NCBI GenBank assembly: GCA_046350375.1
Contig: JAXMAO010000005.1
Span: 124,001 to 188,000, forward strand
Direction of reading: 5' to 3'
From: JAXMAO01 sp046350375
Lineage (GTDB): Bacteria; Planctomycetota; Phycisphaerae; UBA1845; UTPLA1
Length of the DNA: 64,000 nucleotides
Below the pieces are notes generated by a model that ran no database searches, was not told where the DNA came from, and worked only from the letters and a program-made list of their open reading frames with translations. Position numbers and translations under genes: made by a program. Shown piece after piece: positions 34,576-43,522 of this stretch; the stretch's first letter is position 1, and each line of letters starts with the position of its first letter.

Positions 34576-36002
34576 ATGACCGCCGTCGCCGCCGCGCGCC
34601 GCCTTGCGATGCCGCGTCGCATCGCATACGCTCGCGCTATCCTCCGCCGGGTCGATTGCGTGCCGCAGCGAGTCGCTCTCACACCCTACGATCGCCTCTT
34701 CCTCGCCAGCCACCAGCTCATGCGCGAGCGCCGCCTGCCCGGCCATCCGATCGTCCTGCGGATCGACGTCGCCGGCCCGCTCGACCCCGACCGCCTCGCC
34801 CGCTCCGCCGCGGCCGCGCTCCGCCGCCACCGCCTGCTCTTGGCGCGTCTCCGCTTCACGCGCCTGCTGGCGCGGGCGTACTGGCTCGCCGCCGACGCTG
34901 ACCCCGACCACGCCGCCGCGCCGGTCGTCGCCTTCCACGATCTTCGCGCCGCCGCCGACCCGGCCGCCGTCGAGGCCGCGCTCGTCGCCGCCGCGCTCGA
35001 CGACCTGGCCGATGGCGACCGCCCGCCGCACCTGCGCATCCTGCTGTTCCGCGTCGACGACGCGCGCCACCGCGTCGCTTTCTGCTATCCGCACTATCTC
35101 ATGGACCTGGCCGGCGGCGAGCAGTTCATCCGCGACTGCGCCGTCGATGCCGACCCCGGCGCGCCGCCCGTACCGCTGGCCCCCGTTCCGCCCGACGGCT
35201 ACCCGCGCGACTGGTCGAGCCGCCGAATCCGTGCCACCGCCCGCGGCCTCGTCGGGCTCTTCGGCCTGGCGCGCCACTCGGCCGCGCGCATTCGCACCAA
35301 CGGCCAGCCCGCCACCATCCAGCCGCTCATGCTCCATCGCACGTTTGATCCGGCCGCGGTCGAGCGCGTCCGCGACGCGTCGCGCCAGTTCACCGCCCCC
35401 GGCCCCGCTCGGCACACCCGCTGGTTTGCCCAGGGCGTGGTTCGCGCGCTCGAGGCGCTGGCGGCCGAGTTCGGCTTCGCCGCCGATCATTTCCTCATCT
35501 CGCTCCCGCTTGGCCGCCCAGATCGCGAAGAGCAGCGTCGCCACGCGCAACGACTTCACCATCGTCAATCTCGTCGTGCCGCGCGCCTGATCGCCCAACC
35601 CGACGAGCTCGACCGCGTCCTGGCTGACCAGATCAGCCGCCACCTCGACTCCGGCGGTGAGGCCGCCTGGAACGCCCTCGCCTTTGCCGGCCTGCTCCGC
35701 GGCCGCCACTACCGCTGGATGCTCCGTCGAAATCTCCAGATTCCGCCCCTCTCCGTCGGCTTCGCCAGCTACGCACGAGCTCGACCGCGCCTACCTTTCT
35801 CGGACAGCCCGTCGAGATGCTGCGCGCCTGACCGGTCTGCCCCCATTCCGCCCGGACTCATGCTCACGTTCTCCGCCGGGGCGGCTCGCTCTGCATCGGC
35901 CTGGCGACCTACTCGCATCTCTGCCCGGCGGAGCGTGGCGAGCGCCTGCTGGCGCACATCGCCGCGGCGCTGACCACCGCGCCCGACGGCGCTACACGAT
36001 GA
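34576..36002 (+). pseudogene. Condensation-like acyltransferase, frameshifted
   Basis: The first 310 residues are in one frame from ATG 34576: LTPYDRLFLASHQLMRERRL, a central AFCYPHYLMDLAGGEQF with HxxxD spacing as in condensation-domain acyltransferases, and TRWFAQGVVRALEALAAEFG. Near 35515 the frame shifts; the expected continuation is QIAKSSVATRNDFTIVNLVV, and it returns near 35580 (LIAQPDELDRVLADQISRHL). Two or more further shifts between about 35775 and 35890 are needed to reach GSLCIGLATYSHLCPAERGE and a stop at 36000-36002. That stop overlaps the convergent queA gene by 11 bases. The HxxxD motif is Y-P-H-rather than H-H-, so activity is uncertain even if the frame were intact. Confidence 0.65.
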
Positions 36003-37038
36003 GCATCGCGTCGCCGAAGCTGTAGAAGCGATACCGTTCACCAATGGCCGTCGCGTATGCCGCGCGCATCAGCTCCATCCCGCCAAACGCATAGACCAGC
36101 GCCAGCAGCGTCGAACGCGGCAGGTGAAAATTCGTCATCAGGCAATCCACTCCGCGCCAGCGATAGGGCGGCTGAATCAGGATCGACGTCTCGCCCGCGC
36201 CCGCCCGCGGCACGCCGTCGGCCCCCGCGGTCGATTCGATCACCCGCGCCGCGGTCGTCCCCACCGCCACCACCCGCCCGCCGCCGCGGCGCGCTGCCGC
36301 AATCGCGGCCGCCGTCGCCGCCGAAACCTCGTACCGCTCCACGTGCATCGCGTGGTCGGCCAGATCCTCCACCTCGATCGGCTGAAACGTCCCCAGCCCG
36401 ACGTGCAGCGTCACCGCCGCCACCGTCACCCCGCTCCCGCCCAGCGCCGCCAGCAGTTCGGGCGTGAAATGCAGCCCGGCCGTCGGCGCCGCGGCCGAGC
36501 CCGGCTCGCGCGCATACACTGTCTGGTAGTCGAACCGGTCGCGCAGCCCCTCCGAACGCGACGCGTCCGCCGATCGCCGGATGTACGGCGGCAGCGGCGC
36601 CACGCCGATCGCGTCGAGCATCGTCGCCGCCGGCCGCGCCGGCTCAATCCCCAGCTCGAACTCGCCGCGACCGAGCCGCGCCACCACGGTCGCCTCGGCC
36701 TGGCCGCGCTCGAACGCCAGCGTTTCGCGCTCGCCCAGTCGCCCGCCGCCCGCCAGCAGCACCGCCCAGCGGCCCGGCGCCAGCTCGCGCAGGAACAGCC
36801 CGCCGACTCGCCCGCCCGTCCGCCGCCGCAGGAAAAACCGCGCCGGCAACACCCGGCTGTCGTTCACCACCAGCGCATCGCCGGCGTTCAGCAGCGCCGG
36901 CAGCTCGCGAACGATGGCGTGCCGGATCGCCCCGTTCGCCCGCTCGACCACCATCAGCCGCGCCGCGTCGCGCGGTGCAGCCGGATGCTGCGCGATGAGC
37001 TCCGCCGGCAGGTCATAGTCGAGCGCGTCGGTTCGCAC
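35992..37038 (-). CDS. queA: S-adenosylmethionine:tRNA ribosyltransferase-isomerase
   Basis: 348 residues from GTG at 37038; there is no ATG at the conserved N-terminus. QueA adds the cyclopentene-diol ring precursor from SAM to 7-aminomethyl-7-deazaguanine in tRNA, making epoxyqueuosine at the wobble position. Conserved parts are all present: DYDLPAELIAQHPAAPRDAA at the start, DALVVNDSRVLPARF, YQTVYAREPGSAAAPTAGLHF, VTLHVGLGTFQPIEVEDL, HVERYEVS and, near the C-terminus, TNFHLPRSTLLALVYAFGG. The sequence is intact, in contrast to its left neighbour. The gene is convergent with the frameshifted acyltransferase and divergent from the 182-residue protein. No other queuosine gene is in the window. 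Confidence 0.95.
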   Translation of the reverse strand: MRTDALDYDLPAELIAQHPAAPRDAARLMVVERANGAIRHAIVRELPALLNAGDALVVNDSRVLPARFFLRRRTGGRVGGLFLRELAPGRWAVLLAGGGRLGERETLAFERGQAEATVVARLGRGEFELGIEPARPAATMLDAIGVAPLPPYIRRSADASRSEGLRDRFDYQTVYAREPGSAAAPTAGLHFTPELLAALGGSGVTVAAVTLHVGLGTFQPIEVEDLADHAMHVERYEVSAATAAAIAAARRGGGRVVAVGTTAARVIESTAGADGVPRAGAGETSILIQPPYRWRGVDCLMTNFHLPRSTLLALVYAFGGMELMRAAYATAIGERYRFYSFGDAMLIV

Positions 37039-37189
37039 GTCGTTTCCGTCACCGCCAGACTGACCGATAATTCGCCGGCTGCGCCGCGATTCGATCCGGC
37101 CCGGCAACTTCCATATTGAAATCACCCCGGCATCGGACGAAAAATGTAGTGGGCCGGGGCGCACCGCGCCAATCCGGGAGTCATCCACG

Positions 37190-37738
37190 ATGCAGGCCAG
37201 TCTCTCCAACGACCATCCGCTCCATCGTTGGTTTCGCGGACTCGTCGAAGACGCCTTCTTCGCCCACGTCGGAATCTGCGACCCGCAGCTCGCCGACTAC
37301 CTCGCCGCCATGCTCTGCGATTTCATCCACACCGACCACATCTTTCTCATCCGCGACGCCGCCGGCCAGCGCCTGCGGCAGGTCGCCGAAATGCTCGCCC
37401 GCGCCGCCTGTCCGCCCGGCCAGTCCGAACGCAATCACCGCCGCGTGCTCCATCGCCACATCGGCGACTTCACCCTCTTCTGGACCGGCATCTACCCCGA
37501 GTCGCTCCGCCGCCGCAGCCGATCCGGCGAAGTGCTGATCGACTACCTCAGCCAGGGCAAGCGCTCATACGCCATCGCGTCCGAGCTCTCCAGCGACGCC
37601 GCGCCGCCCCCGGCCGCTTTGCTCCGCCGGCTGAGCGAGGAGTTCGAGGCCTGCGTGCACGGCCTGTCGCTCGTCCGCCGCGGCTGGGAAGAGCAGGACC
37701 CGGGCTCGTTCTCGTCCACCCACGCGATTTTGAAATGA
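37190..37738 (+). CDS. Conserved hypothetical protein
   Basis: 182 residues, predicted soluble and mostly helical: HPLHRWFRGLVEDAFFAHVG, LADYLAAMLCDFIHTDHIF, then RQVAEMLARAACPPGQSERN and a YPESLRRRSR-type basic segment, ending with LSEEFEACVHGLSLVRRGWE. No signal peptide, membrane helix or metal motif. The frame is intact. I do not recognise the family, although the architecture (two helical bundles, a central GDFTLFWTGIYPE segment) is reminiscent of small cytosolic proteins restricted to planctomycetes. It is divergent from queA, with 151 bases between starts. Confidence 0.75.
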   Translation: MQASLSNDHPLHRWFRGLVEDAFFAHVGICDPQLADYLAAMLCDFIHTDHIFLIRDAAGQRLRQVAEMLARAACPPGQSERNHRRVLHRHIGDFTLFWTGIYPESLRRRSRSGEVLIDYLSQGKRSYAIASELSSDAAPPPAALLRRLSEEFEACVHGLSLVRRGWEEQDPGSFSSTHAILK

Positions 37739-37828
37739 CCCGGCCGACACCGCGGCCGCACCCGGCTGCCGCGCCGCGCGAATCTCGATCAGACTCAGAT
37801 TGCGCCTGAAATGAACTCCGCCGGCCGA

Positions 37829-38293
37829 TCAGCCCGGCGAGGTGGCCCCCGGCGATGTCCGCGGCAGGTTCCTGATGACCTCACGCACGCGCTCGGCCGT
37901 CGCCCCCAGTTCCGCCAGCGCCACCTGGGCCATGCTGCCCGTCTCGCACGCCAGCGCCAAGAGCAGGTGCTCGGTGCAGACGTGATTCGCCTTGAGCGCC
38001 TGGGCCTCGGTGATCGCCTGCGCCATCACGTTGCGGAAGTGCGGCGTCCCGGGCAGCCGCCCGAACACCCACGTATCTTCCATCGATTTCTTCATCATCT
38101 CGTCGACGGTCCGCTGCAGCGTGTGCTCGTCGATCTTCAGAGTGCGCAGCACCACCGCGCCGCCGCCGCCGCCTTCGCGCGCCAGCGCGATCAGCAGGTG
38201 CTCGGTGCCCACGTAGTCCTGCTCGTATTCGGTCGCAATCTCGTTCGCGATCGAAATCACGTGCTCCATGCGCTTCGACAGGTGTTCGTACAT
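37829..38293 (-). CDS. Stand-alone Clp N-domain protein
   Basis: 154 residues from ATG at 38293; GTG at 38317 would add eight. It consists of two Clp N-terminal repeats: MEHVISIANEIATEYEQDYV then GTEHLLIALARE, and ITEAQALKANHVCTEHLLLA. These four-helix repeats dock substrates and adaptors on ClpA/ClpC unfoldases. No AAA+ domain is attached. Between the repeats a Gly run (GGGGGA) and KIDEHTLQRTVDEMMKK are seen. It could act as a decoy or adaptor for a Clp unfoldase, or regulate it. It is 25 bases downstream of a membrane protein gene on the same strand. Confidence 0.8.
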   Translation of the reverse strand: MYEHLSKRMEHVISIANEIATEYEQDYVGTEHLLIALAREGGGGGAVVLRTLKIDEHTLQRTVDEMMKKSMEDTWVFGRLPGTPHFRNVMAQAITEAQALKANHVCTEHLLLALACETGSMAQVALAELGATAERVREVIRNLPRTSPGATSPG

Positions 38294-38318
38294 CCGCGTC
38301 TCGCCGTCGCCGCGCACC

Positions 38319-39146
38319 CTAGCGCCGCGTAACGAAATGATACCCCAGGCTCACAAGCGCAAACAACACCGACGCCGCCAGCGTCAGCTTCAGAATCCGC
38401 AGCCGGTTCAACACCTCCTGGTCGCGCCACTCCGATAACCGCCGGTCGATCTCGTCCAGCTTGCGGTCGATCCGCGTCTCAATCTCGTCCATCTTCTCGC
38501 GCAGATAGTCGTCCGCCGCGCCGCGCAGCCGGTTCGCCAGACCGCCGATCACCCCGCGACTCTCGATCTCGTGCTTCAGCGTCGCGCCGCGCTCGGCCGG
38601 CTGCTCCGGCAGAAACCGGTACGCGTTCGCCCCCTCGCCCGCGCCGGCCGCCGGCGACCCCGACTTCCCCTCCACCAGCCGCGCCACCACCGACCCCACC
38701 AGCGCCCGCCGCAGCCGCGCCAGCTTCGGCCACAACCCGTCGTGCCGCTCGAGCGCTGCCACCAGCGCCGCCGCGTCCGCTTCCGCGCCGACCACCACCC
38801 CGCGCAGCGCCGCCAGCACCCGCAGCCCGCGCGGCGACAGTTGCTCGTACCGCGTCTCCTCGGTCCGCGAGATCTCCCGCGCCAGCGTCTCCTTGCTCGC
38901 GTTTGCGTGCACCGGCCGCCGCGCCCAGATCACCCCGTCCTGCAGCGCGTCGCGATCGAGCCCCAGCACCAGCTCCAGCCTCTCCCGGATCCGCCGCGCC
39001 AGCTCCCCCCGCGCCATCGCCTCCGACAGCTTCAGCCCCAGCTCCTCGCCATAGCGCCGCAGCTCGTCCTCCGGCAGCTCCGACAGCGACGGCGCCGCCT
39101 CGGCCCCCTCGGCCCGCCCTCGTCCGTCGCCCGCCAGATCGCTCAT
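38319..39146 (-). CDS. Tail-anchored protein with SAP/Rho-N-like start
   Basis: 275 residues. The start LSELPEDELRRYGEELGLKL and ARGELARRIRERLELVLGLD look like a short helix-extended-helix (SAP/Rho-N-like) domain, which in other proteins binds nucleic acid. A middle helical region (about 95-170) and an amphipathic C-terminal stretch (KMDEIETRIDRKLDEIDRRL) that looks coiled-coil follow. One transmembrane helix at about 250-270 (LKLTLAASVLFALVSLGYHF) ends the protein, which would leave most of it in the cytoplasm. The family is unknown. It precedes the Clp N-domain gene by 25 bases, suggesting a functional pair. Confidence 0.7.
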   Translation of the reverse strand: MSDLAGDGRGRAEGAEAAPSLSELPEDELRRYGEELGLKLSEAMARGELARRIRERLELVLGLDRDALQDGVIWARRPVHANASKETLAREISRTEETRYEQLSPRGLRVLAALRGVVVGAEADAAALVAALERHDGLWPKLARLRRALVGSVVARLVEGKSGSPAAGAGEGANAYRFLPEQPAERGATLKHEIESRGVIGGLANRLRGAADDYLREKMDEIETRIDRKLDEIDRRLSEWRDQEVLNRLRILKLTLAASVLFALVSLGYHFVTRR

Positions 39147-39352
39147 GCCGACATCCTACCGGCCGCCCCGTCGCCTCGCAGGTCGTTCCAGGCGATGCGC
39201 GGTTCGCCGCGAGACGCGCCGCGGCGCGAAGCGCGGCCGCTCGCGCCCGCCGTGCGTCCCGTCGCCCGGCCGCCTTGAGCCGCTCGCCCCGGGCGGGTAT
39301 CGTCGCGCGACGCGGCGCAGCATGCCGTCGCCCACTCGCTGGAGCCCCATCC

Positions 39353-40388
39353 GTGCCGGCCGCCAAGCCCGATTCCCCGTCCCGCCGCTGGATCGCCGAC
39401 CTCGTCGCCGGCGACAAGCTCGACGACCAGGTCTTCCTCGTCAGCAAGAAAGACCTGCGCACCACCGCCAACGGCGCGCTCTACATCCACCTCATCCTCG
39501 CCGACCGCACCGGCCAGCTCCTTTCGCGCATCTGGCAGGCCACCCAGGCCCAGTACGACGGCCTGCCCGAGGGCGGCTTCATTCGCGTCCGCGGCCGCTG
39601 CGAAGACTACAAAGGCTCGCTGCAATTCATCGTCGACGGCCTGCGCCCCGTGCCGTCCGGCGAGGTGCAGCTGGGCGAGTTCATCCCCCGCACCGAGTTC
39701 GACATCGACGAGATGTGGCAGCGCGTGCTCGCCATCCTCCGCACCGTCCGCAATCGCCACCTGCTGCTGCTCATCAAGGCCTTCGTCGAAGACAAGAAAA
39801 TCGCCGACGCCTTCCGCGCCGCCCCCGCCGCCGTCAACATGCACCACGCCTACCTCGGCGGCCTGCTCGAACACACGCTCAACCTCCTCGAGCTCGCCTG
39901 CCTCGTCTTCGGCGCGAAAGACGATTCCACCAGCCGCTACCCCAAGGTCAGTCGCGACCTCGTCCTCACCGGCATCTTCCTGCACGACATCGGCAAGACC
40001 GCCGAGCTCACCTACGGCACCAGCTTCGGCTACAGCGACGAGGCAGCTGGTCGGCCACATCGTCCAGGCGGCCATCTGGATCGACCGCAAGATCGCCGAC
40101 GTCGAGGCCGACTCGAAGGAGTCCTTCCCCACCGATCTGCAGAACGTGCTCACGCACATCGTGCTGGCGCACCACGGCAGCTACGAGTTCGGCAGCCCCA
40201 AGCTGCCCGCCGTGCCCGAGGCCGTCGCGGTGCATTATCTCGACAATCTCGACGCCAAACTTCACCAGTTCACCCGCGCCATCGACACCGACAAGGACGC
40301 CGAAAGCCACTGGACGCAGTACCTGCCCGCCCTGGGCACGAAGCTCTTCAAGCCGGATGTGATGGGGATTCGCGCGCCGCGGAAATAG
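39353..40388 (+). pseudogene. YhaM-family 3'-5' exoribonuclease, one frameshift
   Basis: The start is GTG at 39353 with GGAG about 8 bases upstream. An OB-fold (about 10-100: DQVFLVSKKDLRTTANG, GGFIRVRGRCEDYKGSLQ) precedes an HD hydrolase domain (MHHAYLGGLLEHTLNLLELA with the metal-binding His residues, TGIFLHDIGKTAELTY). At about 40043, right after YSDE, the frame changes by one base: GQLVGHIVQAAIWIDRKI-like text resumes in the +1 frame and runs to a clean stop through VLTHIVLAHHGSYEFGSPKL, AVAVHYLDNLDAK and KPDVMGIRAPRK. The family trims RNA 3' ends. As given the product would be truncated after the HD core. A single insertion or a two-base loss would explain it; sequencing error is possible. 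Confidence 0.8.
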
Positions 40389-40431
40389 CGGGCTCTTCAA
40401 GCGATCGTCGCGAAACTTCACTCTGGGGTGG

Positions 40432-40450
40432 CACGGGCTTTCAGCCCGTG
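40432..40450. repeat. Palindromic element, copy 2 (GTGGCACGG family)
   Basis: Stem CACGGGCT (40432-40439), loop TTC, stem AGCCCGTG (40443-40450), preceded by GGTGG. Same design and loop length as the copy at 34494-34512. It occupies the 175-base gap between the YhaM-like and saccharopine-dehydrogenase-like genes, which are convergent, so it might also help end transcription. Confidence 0.7.
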
Positions 40451-40563
40451 TCCGTTTCACTGCGCGACCAGCCGGCGACCGCCATAGGCGAATGAAAAAC
40501 GCTCGAGACTTCTGCCGAACCGTGCACTGCGGGATGCCGCGGCTCGCTCGCCGAGCGCGCAGG

Positions 40564-41703
40564 TTACGTCACATCGACCTTCGTCCGCCGCTCCACCTCG
40601 CCCAGCCCCCACGCGCTGTCGATCACCCGCTCCGGCGGCAAGCAGCCGCGCGGCAGAGTCACGACCGCCACTCCCGCCGGCAGCCGGCCCGCCCGCGACA
40701 ACGCCACGAAGTACGCCGGAATCGTCACCCCCCAGCTCGTCGTCAGCTCCATCGCCGTGAACCGCGAGTCGGCCTGAACGCGCAGCTCCAGCGAGTGCGC
40801 CCGCCCGCCGTCCGCCGTTCCCTCGACCCGCAGGAACACCTCGTCCACGTCCCGCCCGCGCTCGAATCGCAGAAACTCGGCCGTCCCCAGCGCCTCGGCC
40901 AGCGCGCCGTCCAGCGCCCGGTTGCCGCAGAAAAACCCCAGCCGCTTCAGCAGCAGCACTCGCTCCAGGTGCCCGGCCCAGCGGACTGTCTTGTACTCAT
41001 AGTCGCGTACGCCGATCCGCGCCAGGTTCTCAAACACCAGCGGCGAGTTGTTACTCGTATAGAAACACTCGCGCTCGCCCGGCAGCGCCTCCAGCCCGGT
41101 CAGTGCCTCGCGCGACTCCACCTTCCCGCCGACAAGCACTGCGCACCGCCCCGAGTATTCGCTGATCAGCCCCCACGGGCTGAAGAGTAACTTGTATTGC
41201 AGCGGGTTGTCATCCATCCGCCGCGCCGGAATGCCGCCGCACAACGCCCGAATCCGCGTGCACCCGTGCGCCTGCCGCAGGTGCACGGCCCACAGGTTGT
41301 TCAACCCCGGCGCCAGGCCGCAGTCCGGCAGCACCAGCCCCGATTCGCCGCACAGCCGCGCCTGTTCGGCCACGATGTCCGGATTGCCGCCCAGGTCGCA
41401 CAGCGGCACGCGGGCGCCCAGACACAGCCGTGTCACCGCCGGGTTCAGCGCATAAGGCAGCGCGCTGATCGCGCACGCCGCGTCGGCGATCTGCGACTCG
41501 ATCTGCGCCGCGCTCGCCGCATCGGCCGGACTGACGGCGTGAAACGCCACCAGCTCCGCCTCGCGCGCCAGCACGGCCGCGATGCGCTCGCGGGCACGCC
41601 CATCGACGTCATACGCCACCACGTGTGACGCGTCGCACCGCTCGATCAGGTCATAGATCACGGCCAGCCCCTGCCGGCCGACTCCGAACACAACGTATTT
41701 CAT
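40564..41703 (-). CDS. Saccharopine dehydrogenase-like oxidoreductase
   Basis: 379 residues from ATG at 41703, with a GGTGGAGCC element just before it. A Rossmann NAD(P)-binding motif VVFGVGRQGLAVIYDL opens the protein. The downstream sequence CDLGGNPDIVAEQ, GLVLPDCGLAPGLNNLWA and ALCGGIPARRMDDNPLQYKL matches the saccharopine dehydrogenase/lysine 6-dehydrogenase family, which reduces or oxidises amino-acid imines. The C-terminal part includes YEYKTVRWAGHLERVLLLK. It lacks the fused lysine-ketoglutarate reductase domain of the bifunctional enzyme. Exact substrate (lysine, saccharopine or a polyamine intermediate) cannot be assigned. It has its own promoter and stands downstream of the membrane glycosyltransferase-like gene. 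Confidence 0.85.
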   Translation of the reverse strand: MKYVVFGVGRQGLAVIYDLIERCDASHVVAYDVDGRARERIAAVLAREAELVAFHAVSPADAASAAQIESQIADAACAISALPYALNPAVTRLCLGARVPLCDLGGNPDIVAEQARLCGESGLVLPDCGLAPGLNNLWAVHLRQAHGCTRIRALCGGIPARRMDDNPLQYKLLFSPWGLISEYSGRCAVLVGGKVESREALTGLEALPGERECFYTSNNSPLVFENLARIGVRDYEYKTVRWAGHLERVLLLKRLGFFCGNRALDGALAEALGTAEFLRFERGRDVDEVFLRVEGTADGGRAHSLELRVQADSRFTAMELTTSWGVTIPAYFVALSRAGRLPAGVAVVTLPRGCLPPERVIDSAWGLGEVERRTKVDVT

Positions 41704-41792
41704 GGCTCCACCCGCTAACAGCCTATTCCGGCAGGGCAAAGATGTTCTTTTCCCTTGGCTCCCCGCGATCGGCGCCGGGCCAATCGGGACAG

Positions 41793-41821
41793 GCTATAGT
41801 TCGACGCCGCGCAGGCGGCAA
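41793..41821 (-). promoter_or_regulatory. Promoter for the saccharopine-dehydrogenase-like gene
   Basis: TTGCCG (41816-41821), a 17-base spacer and TATAGC (41793-41798) on the minus strand, 90 bases before the ATG. A small inverted repeat AGTAAC-N7-GTTACT (41821-41839) overlaps the edge of the -35 box and the TAA stop of the upstream gene, so it could be an operator or a weak terminator. Confidence 0.5.
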
Positions 41822-41834
41822 GTAACATCCAAAG

Positions 41835-43466
41835 TTACTCCTGATCTCGCACGTAGTAACTTCCGTTCGGCGTCTGCGTTCCCATGATGTCCGGGGGGTA
41901 ACTCGGCGGATCGTCCCTCGGAACCGCCGTCGCGCTCACTTTCTCAAACACCGCCACTTCGGGCAACGCGCTCGCGTCGTCCGGCCACGCTCGCCGACGC
42001 ACATACGCCCCGTCGTCGCGCACCACGGCCAGCGGCACGCGATGGTAGTCGTTTGCACAGTAAACCGCGTCCCATACCACGACGGTCCCCACCGGCATCG
42101 ACGCCAGCAGCCGCACGCTCTTGCGTATCCGCGGCGATTCCACCAGCCCCAGCCGATGCGCCACCCAAGGCGAGCACGCGAAGATCGGCCGATCGGCCAA
42201 CCCCGCCGACCTCACCCACCCAACCGCCTCGTCGATGCGCCGCGCCGCCGGGTTCGGCCGCAGCGGCCGCGCCAGCGCCACCCACTGCGCCAGCACGCTC
42301 AGCGCCAGCACGCCGGCGACGCCGCGCGCCGCGGCCCGCCGTCCGCCGGTCGCACGCCCCGCGCCGCACAGCCCGCAGAGTACCGCCACACCGCCGGCGG
42401 CACACACCCGCCACGTCGCCGCCCGCGCGCTCGGCAGCCGCAGCCGTCCGGCCTGATGCTCCCACGCCAGCGCCGCGCCGCCCACGGCGAACACCAGCGC
42501 CGCCGCCCGCCACGCCGAGCGCCGCCGCCGCACGCCGAATCCGGCGCTCTCCGGCGCCGCCAGCCCCGCCGCCGCGCAGATCGCCACCAGCGGAAATACC
42601 GCCACCATGAACCGCGCAAATCCGCCGCTGGCATACAGCCCCAGCGCCTTCACCCCCACGTGAGCCGCCGCAAACGACGCCGCCATCATCGGCAGCCAGC
42701 CGCGCCGCTGACCCGCCAGCCGCGCCCCGCCCACCAGCGCCAGCGCCGCAATCACCGGCGGAACCGCCAGCAGCAGCTGCGGCACATACGCCAGCGGCCC
42801 GGCCGGGTGATACTCACTCGACCCCCGCGGCCGAGACCACAACTGCCACACGTCAATCCCCAGAATTCCGCGCAGCAACACCGCCTGCGCCGCCGGCGCC
42901 CACAGCGACAGCAGCACCGCCGGCCACGCCGGGCCGCGCGCTGCGCCGCGCGGCGCACCGCGCCCCAGCCCCCACCACCACGCCGGCAGCATCACCGCCG
43001 TGTCATAGCGCGTCACCAGCGCCAGCGAAAAGACCGCCGAAGCCAGCCCCCGCCGGCCCGACAGCAGCAACGCCACCGCCCCCATCACCCACAGCGCCGC
43101 CACGTTCTCCGTCAGCGTCGTGTACGACAGCACGAACGCCACCGGCTGCGCCGCGCAGGCCGCCGCCACCGCCCACAGCGGTCGCACGCGCCACTGCTCC
43201 GCCACGCGCACCGCCAGCAGCGTCGCCGTCAGCGTCACCGCCGCCGACAGCAGCCGGCAGACATGCCACGCCGTCGCCCCCGAGCCGACCCACGCCGCCG
43301 CCGCGTGCAGCAGCGTGAAGCCCGGCCGCGCCCAGAAGTGCAGCAGATACTCCGGAAACCACCCCGCCCAGCGCGCCATCAGAAAGTGCGCCAGGTCATC
43401 GTCGTGGTGCACGCCGTCCGACAGCAGCCCCAGCACCATCGCCACGGCAAACGCCGCCACCGCCAC
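41835..43466 (-). CDS. Membrane glycosyltransferase-like protein (GT39/PMT-like)
   Basis: 543 residues from GTG at 43466; there is no ATG near the first hydrophobic segment, and the true start may be slightly different. At least ten transmembrane helices. The first loop contains DGVHHDDDLAHFLMARWAGW, i.e. an acidic DDD cluster in the position used for catalysis by polyprenyl-phosphate-dependent GT-C enzymes. Later comes SSEYHPAGPLAYVPQLLLAV. The C-terminal domain (about 440-543) is extracytoplasmic and ends with PEVAVFEKVSATAVP and a YYVRDQE end. A lipid-linked sugar donor made by the GT2 at 7.9 kb would suit it, but this is inference. It begins 57 bases downstream of the BtrH-like lipoprotein gene. 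Confidence 0.75.
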   Translation of the reverse strand: MAVAAFAVAMVLGLLSDGVHHDDDLAHFLMARWAGWFPEYLLHFWARPGFTLLHAAAAWVGSGATAWHVCRLLSAAVTLTATLLAVRVAEQWRVRPLWAVAAACAAQPVAFVLSYTTLTENVAALWVMGAVALLLSGRRGLASAVFSLALVTRYDTAVMLPAWWWGLGRGAPRGAARGPAWPAVLLSLWAPAAQAVLLRGILGIDVWQLWSRPRGSSEYHPAGPLAYVPQLLLAVPPVIAALALVGGARLAGQRRGWLPMMAASFAAAHVGVKALGLYASGGFARFMVAVFPLVAICAAAGLAAPESAGFGVRRRRSAWRAAALVFAVGGAALAWEHQAGRLRLPSARAATWRVCAAGGVAVLCGLCGAGRATGGRRAAARGVAGVLALSVLAQWVALARPLRPNPAARRIDEAVGWVRSAGLADRPIFACSPWVAHRLGLVESPRIRKSVRLLASMPVGTVVVWDAVYCANDYHRVPLAVVRDDGAYVRRRAWPDDASALPEVAVFEKVSATAVPRDDPPSYPPDIMGTQTPNGSYYVRDQE

Positions 43467-43522
43467 AAGCTCGGCTAACCGCCGGTCGATGCCTCGCCTC
43501 TCTCTCGCGGCCGCGCGCCGCG

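Noticed and set aside
41821..41839. AGTAAC-N7-GTTACT inverted repeat as a terminator
   Set aside because: The 6-base stem is weak, overlaps the stop codon of the membrane protein gene and is not followed by a T-tract; noted only with the promoter next to it.
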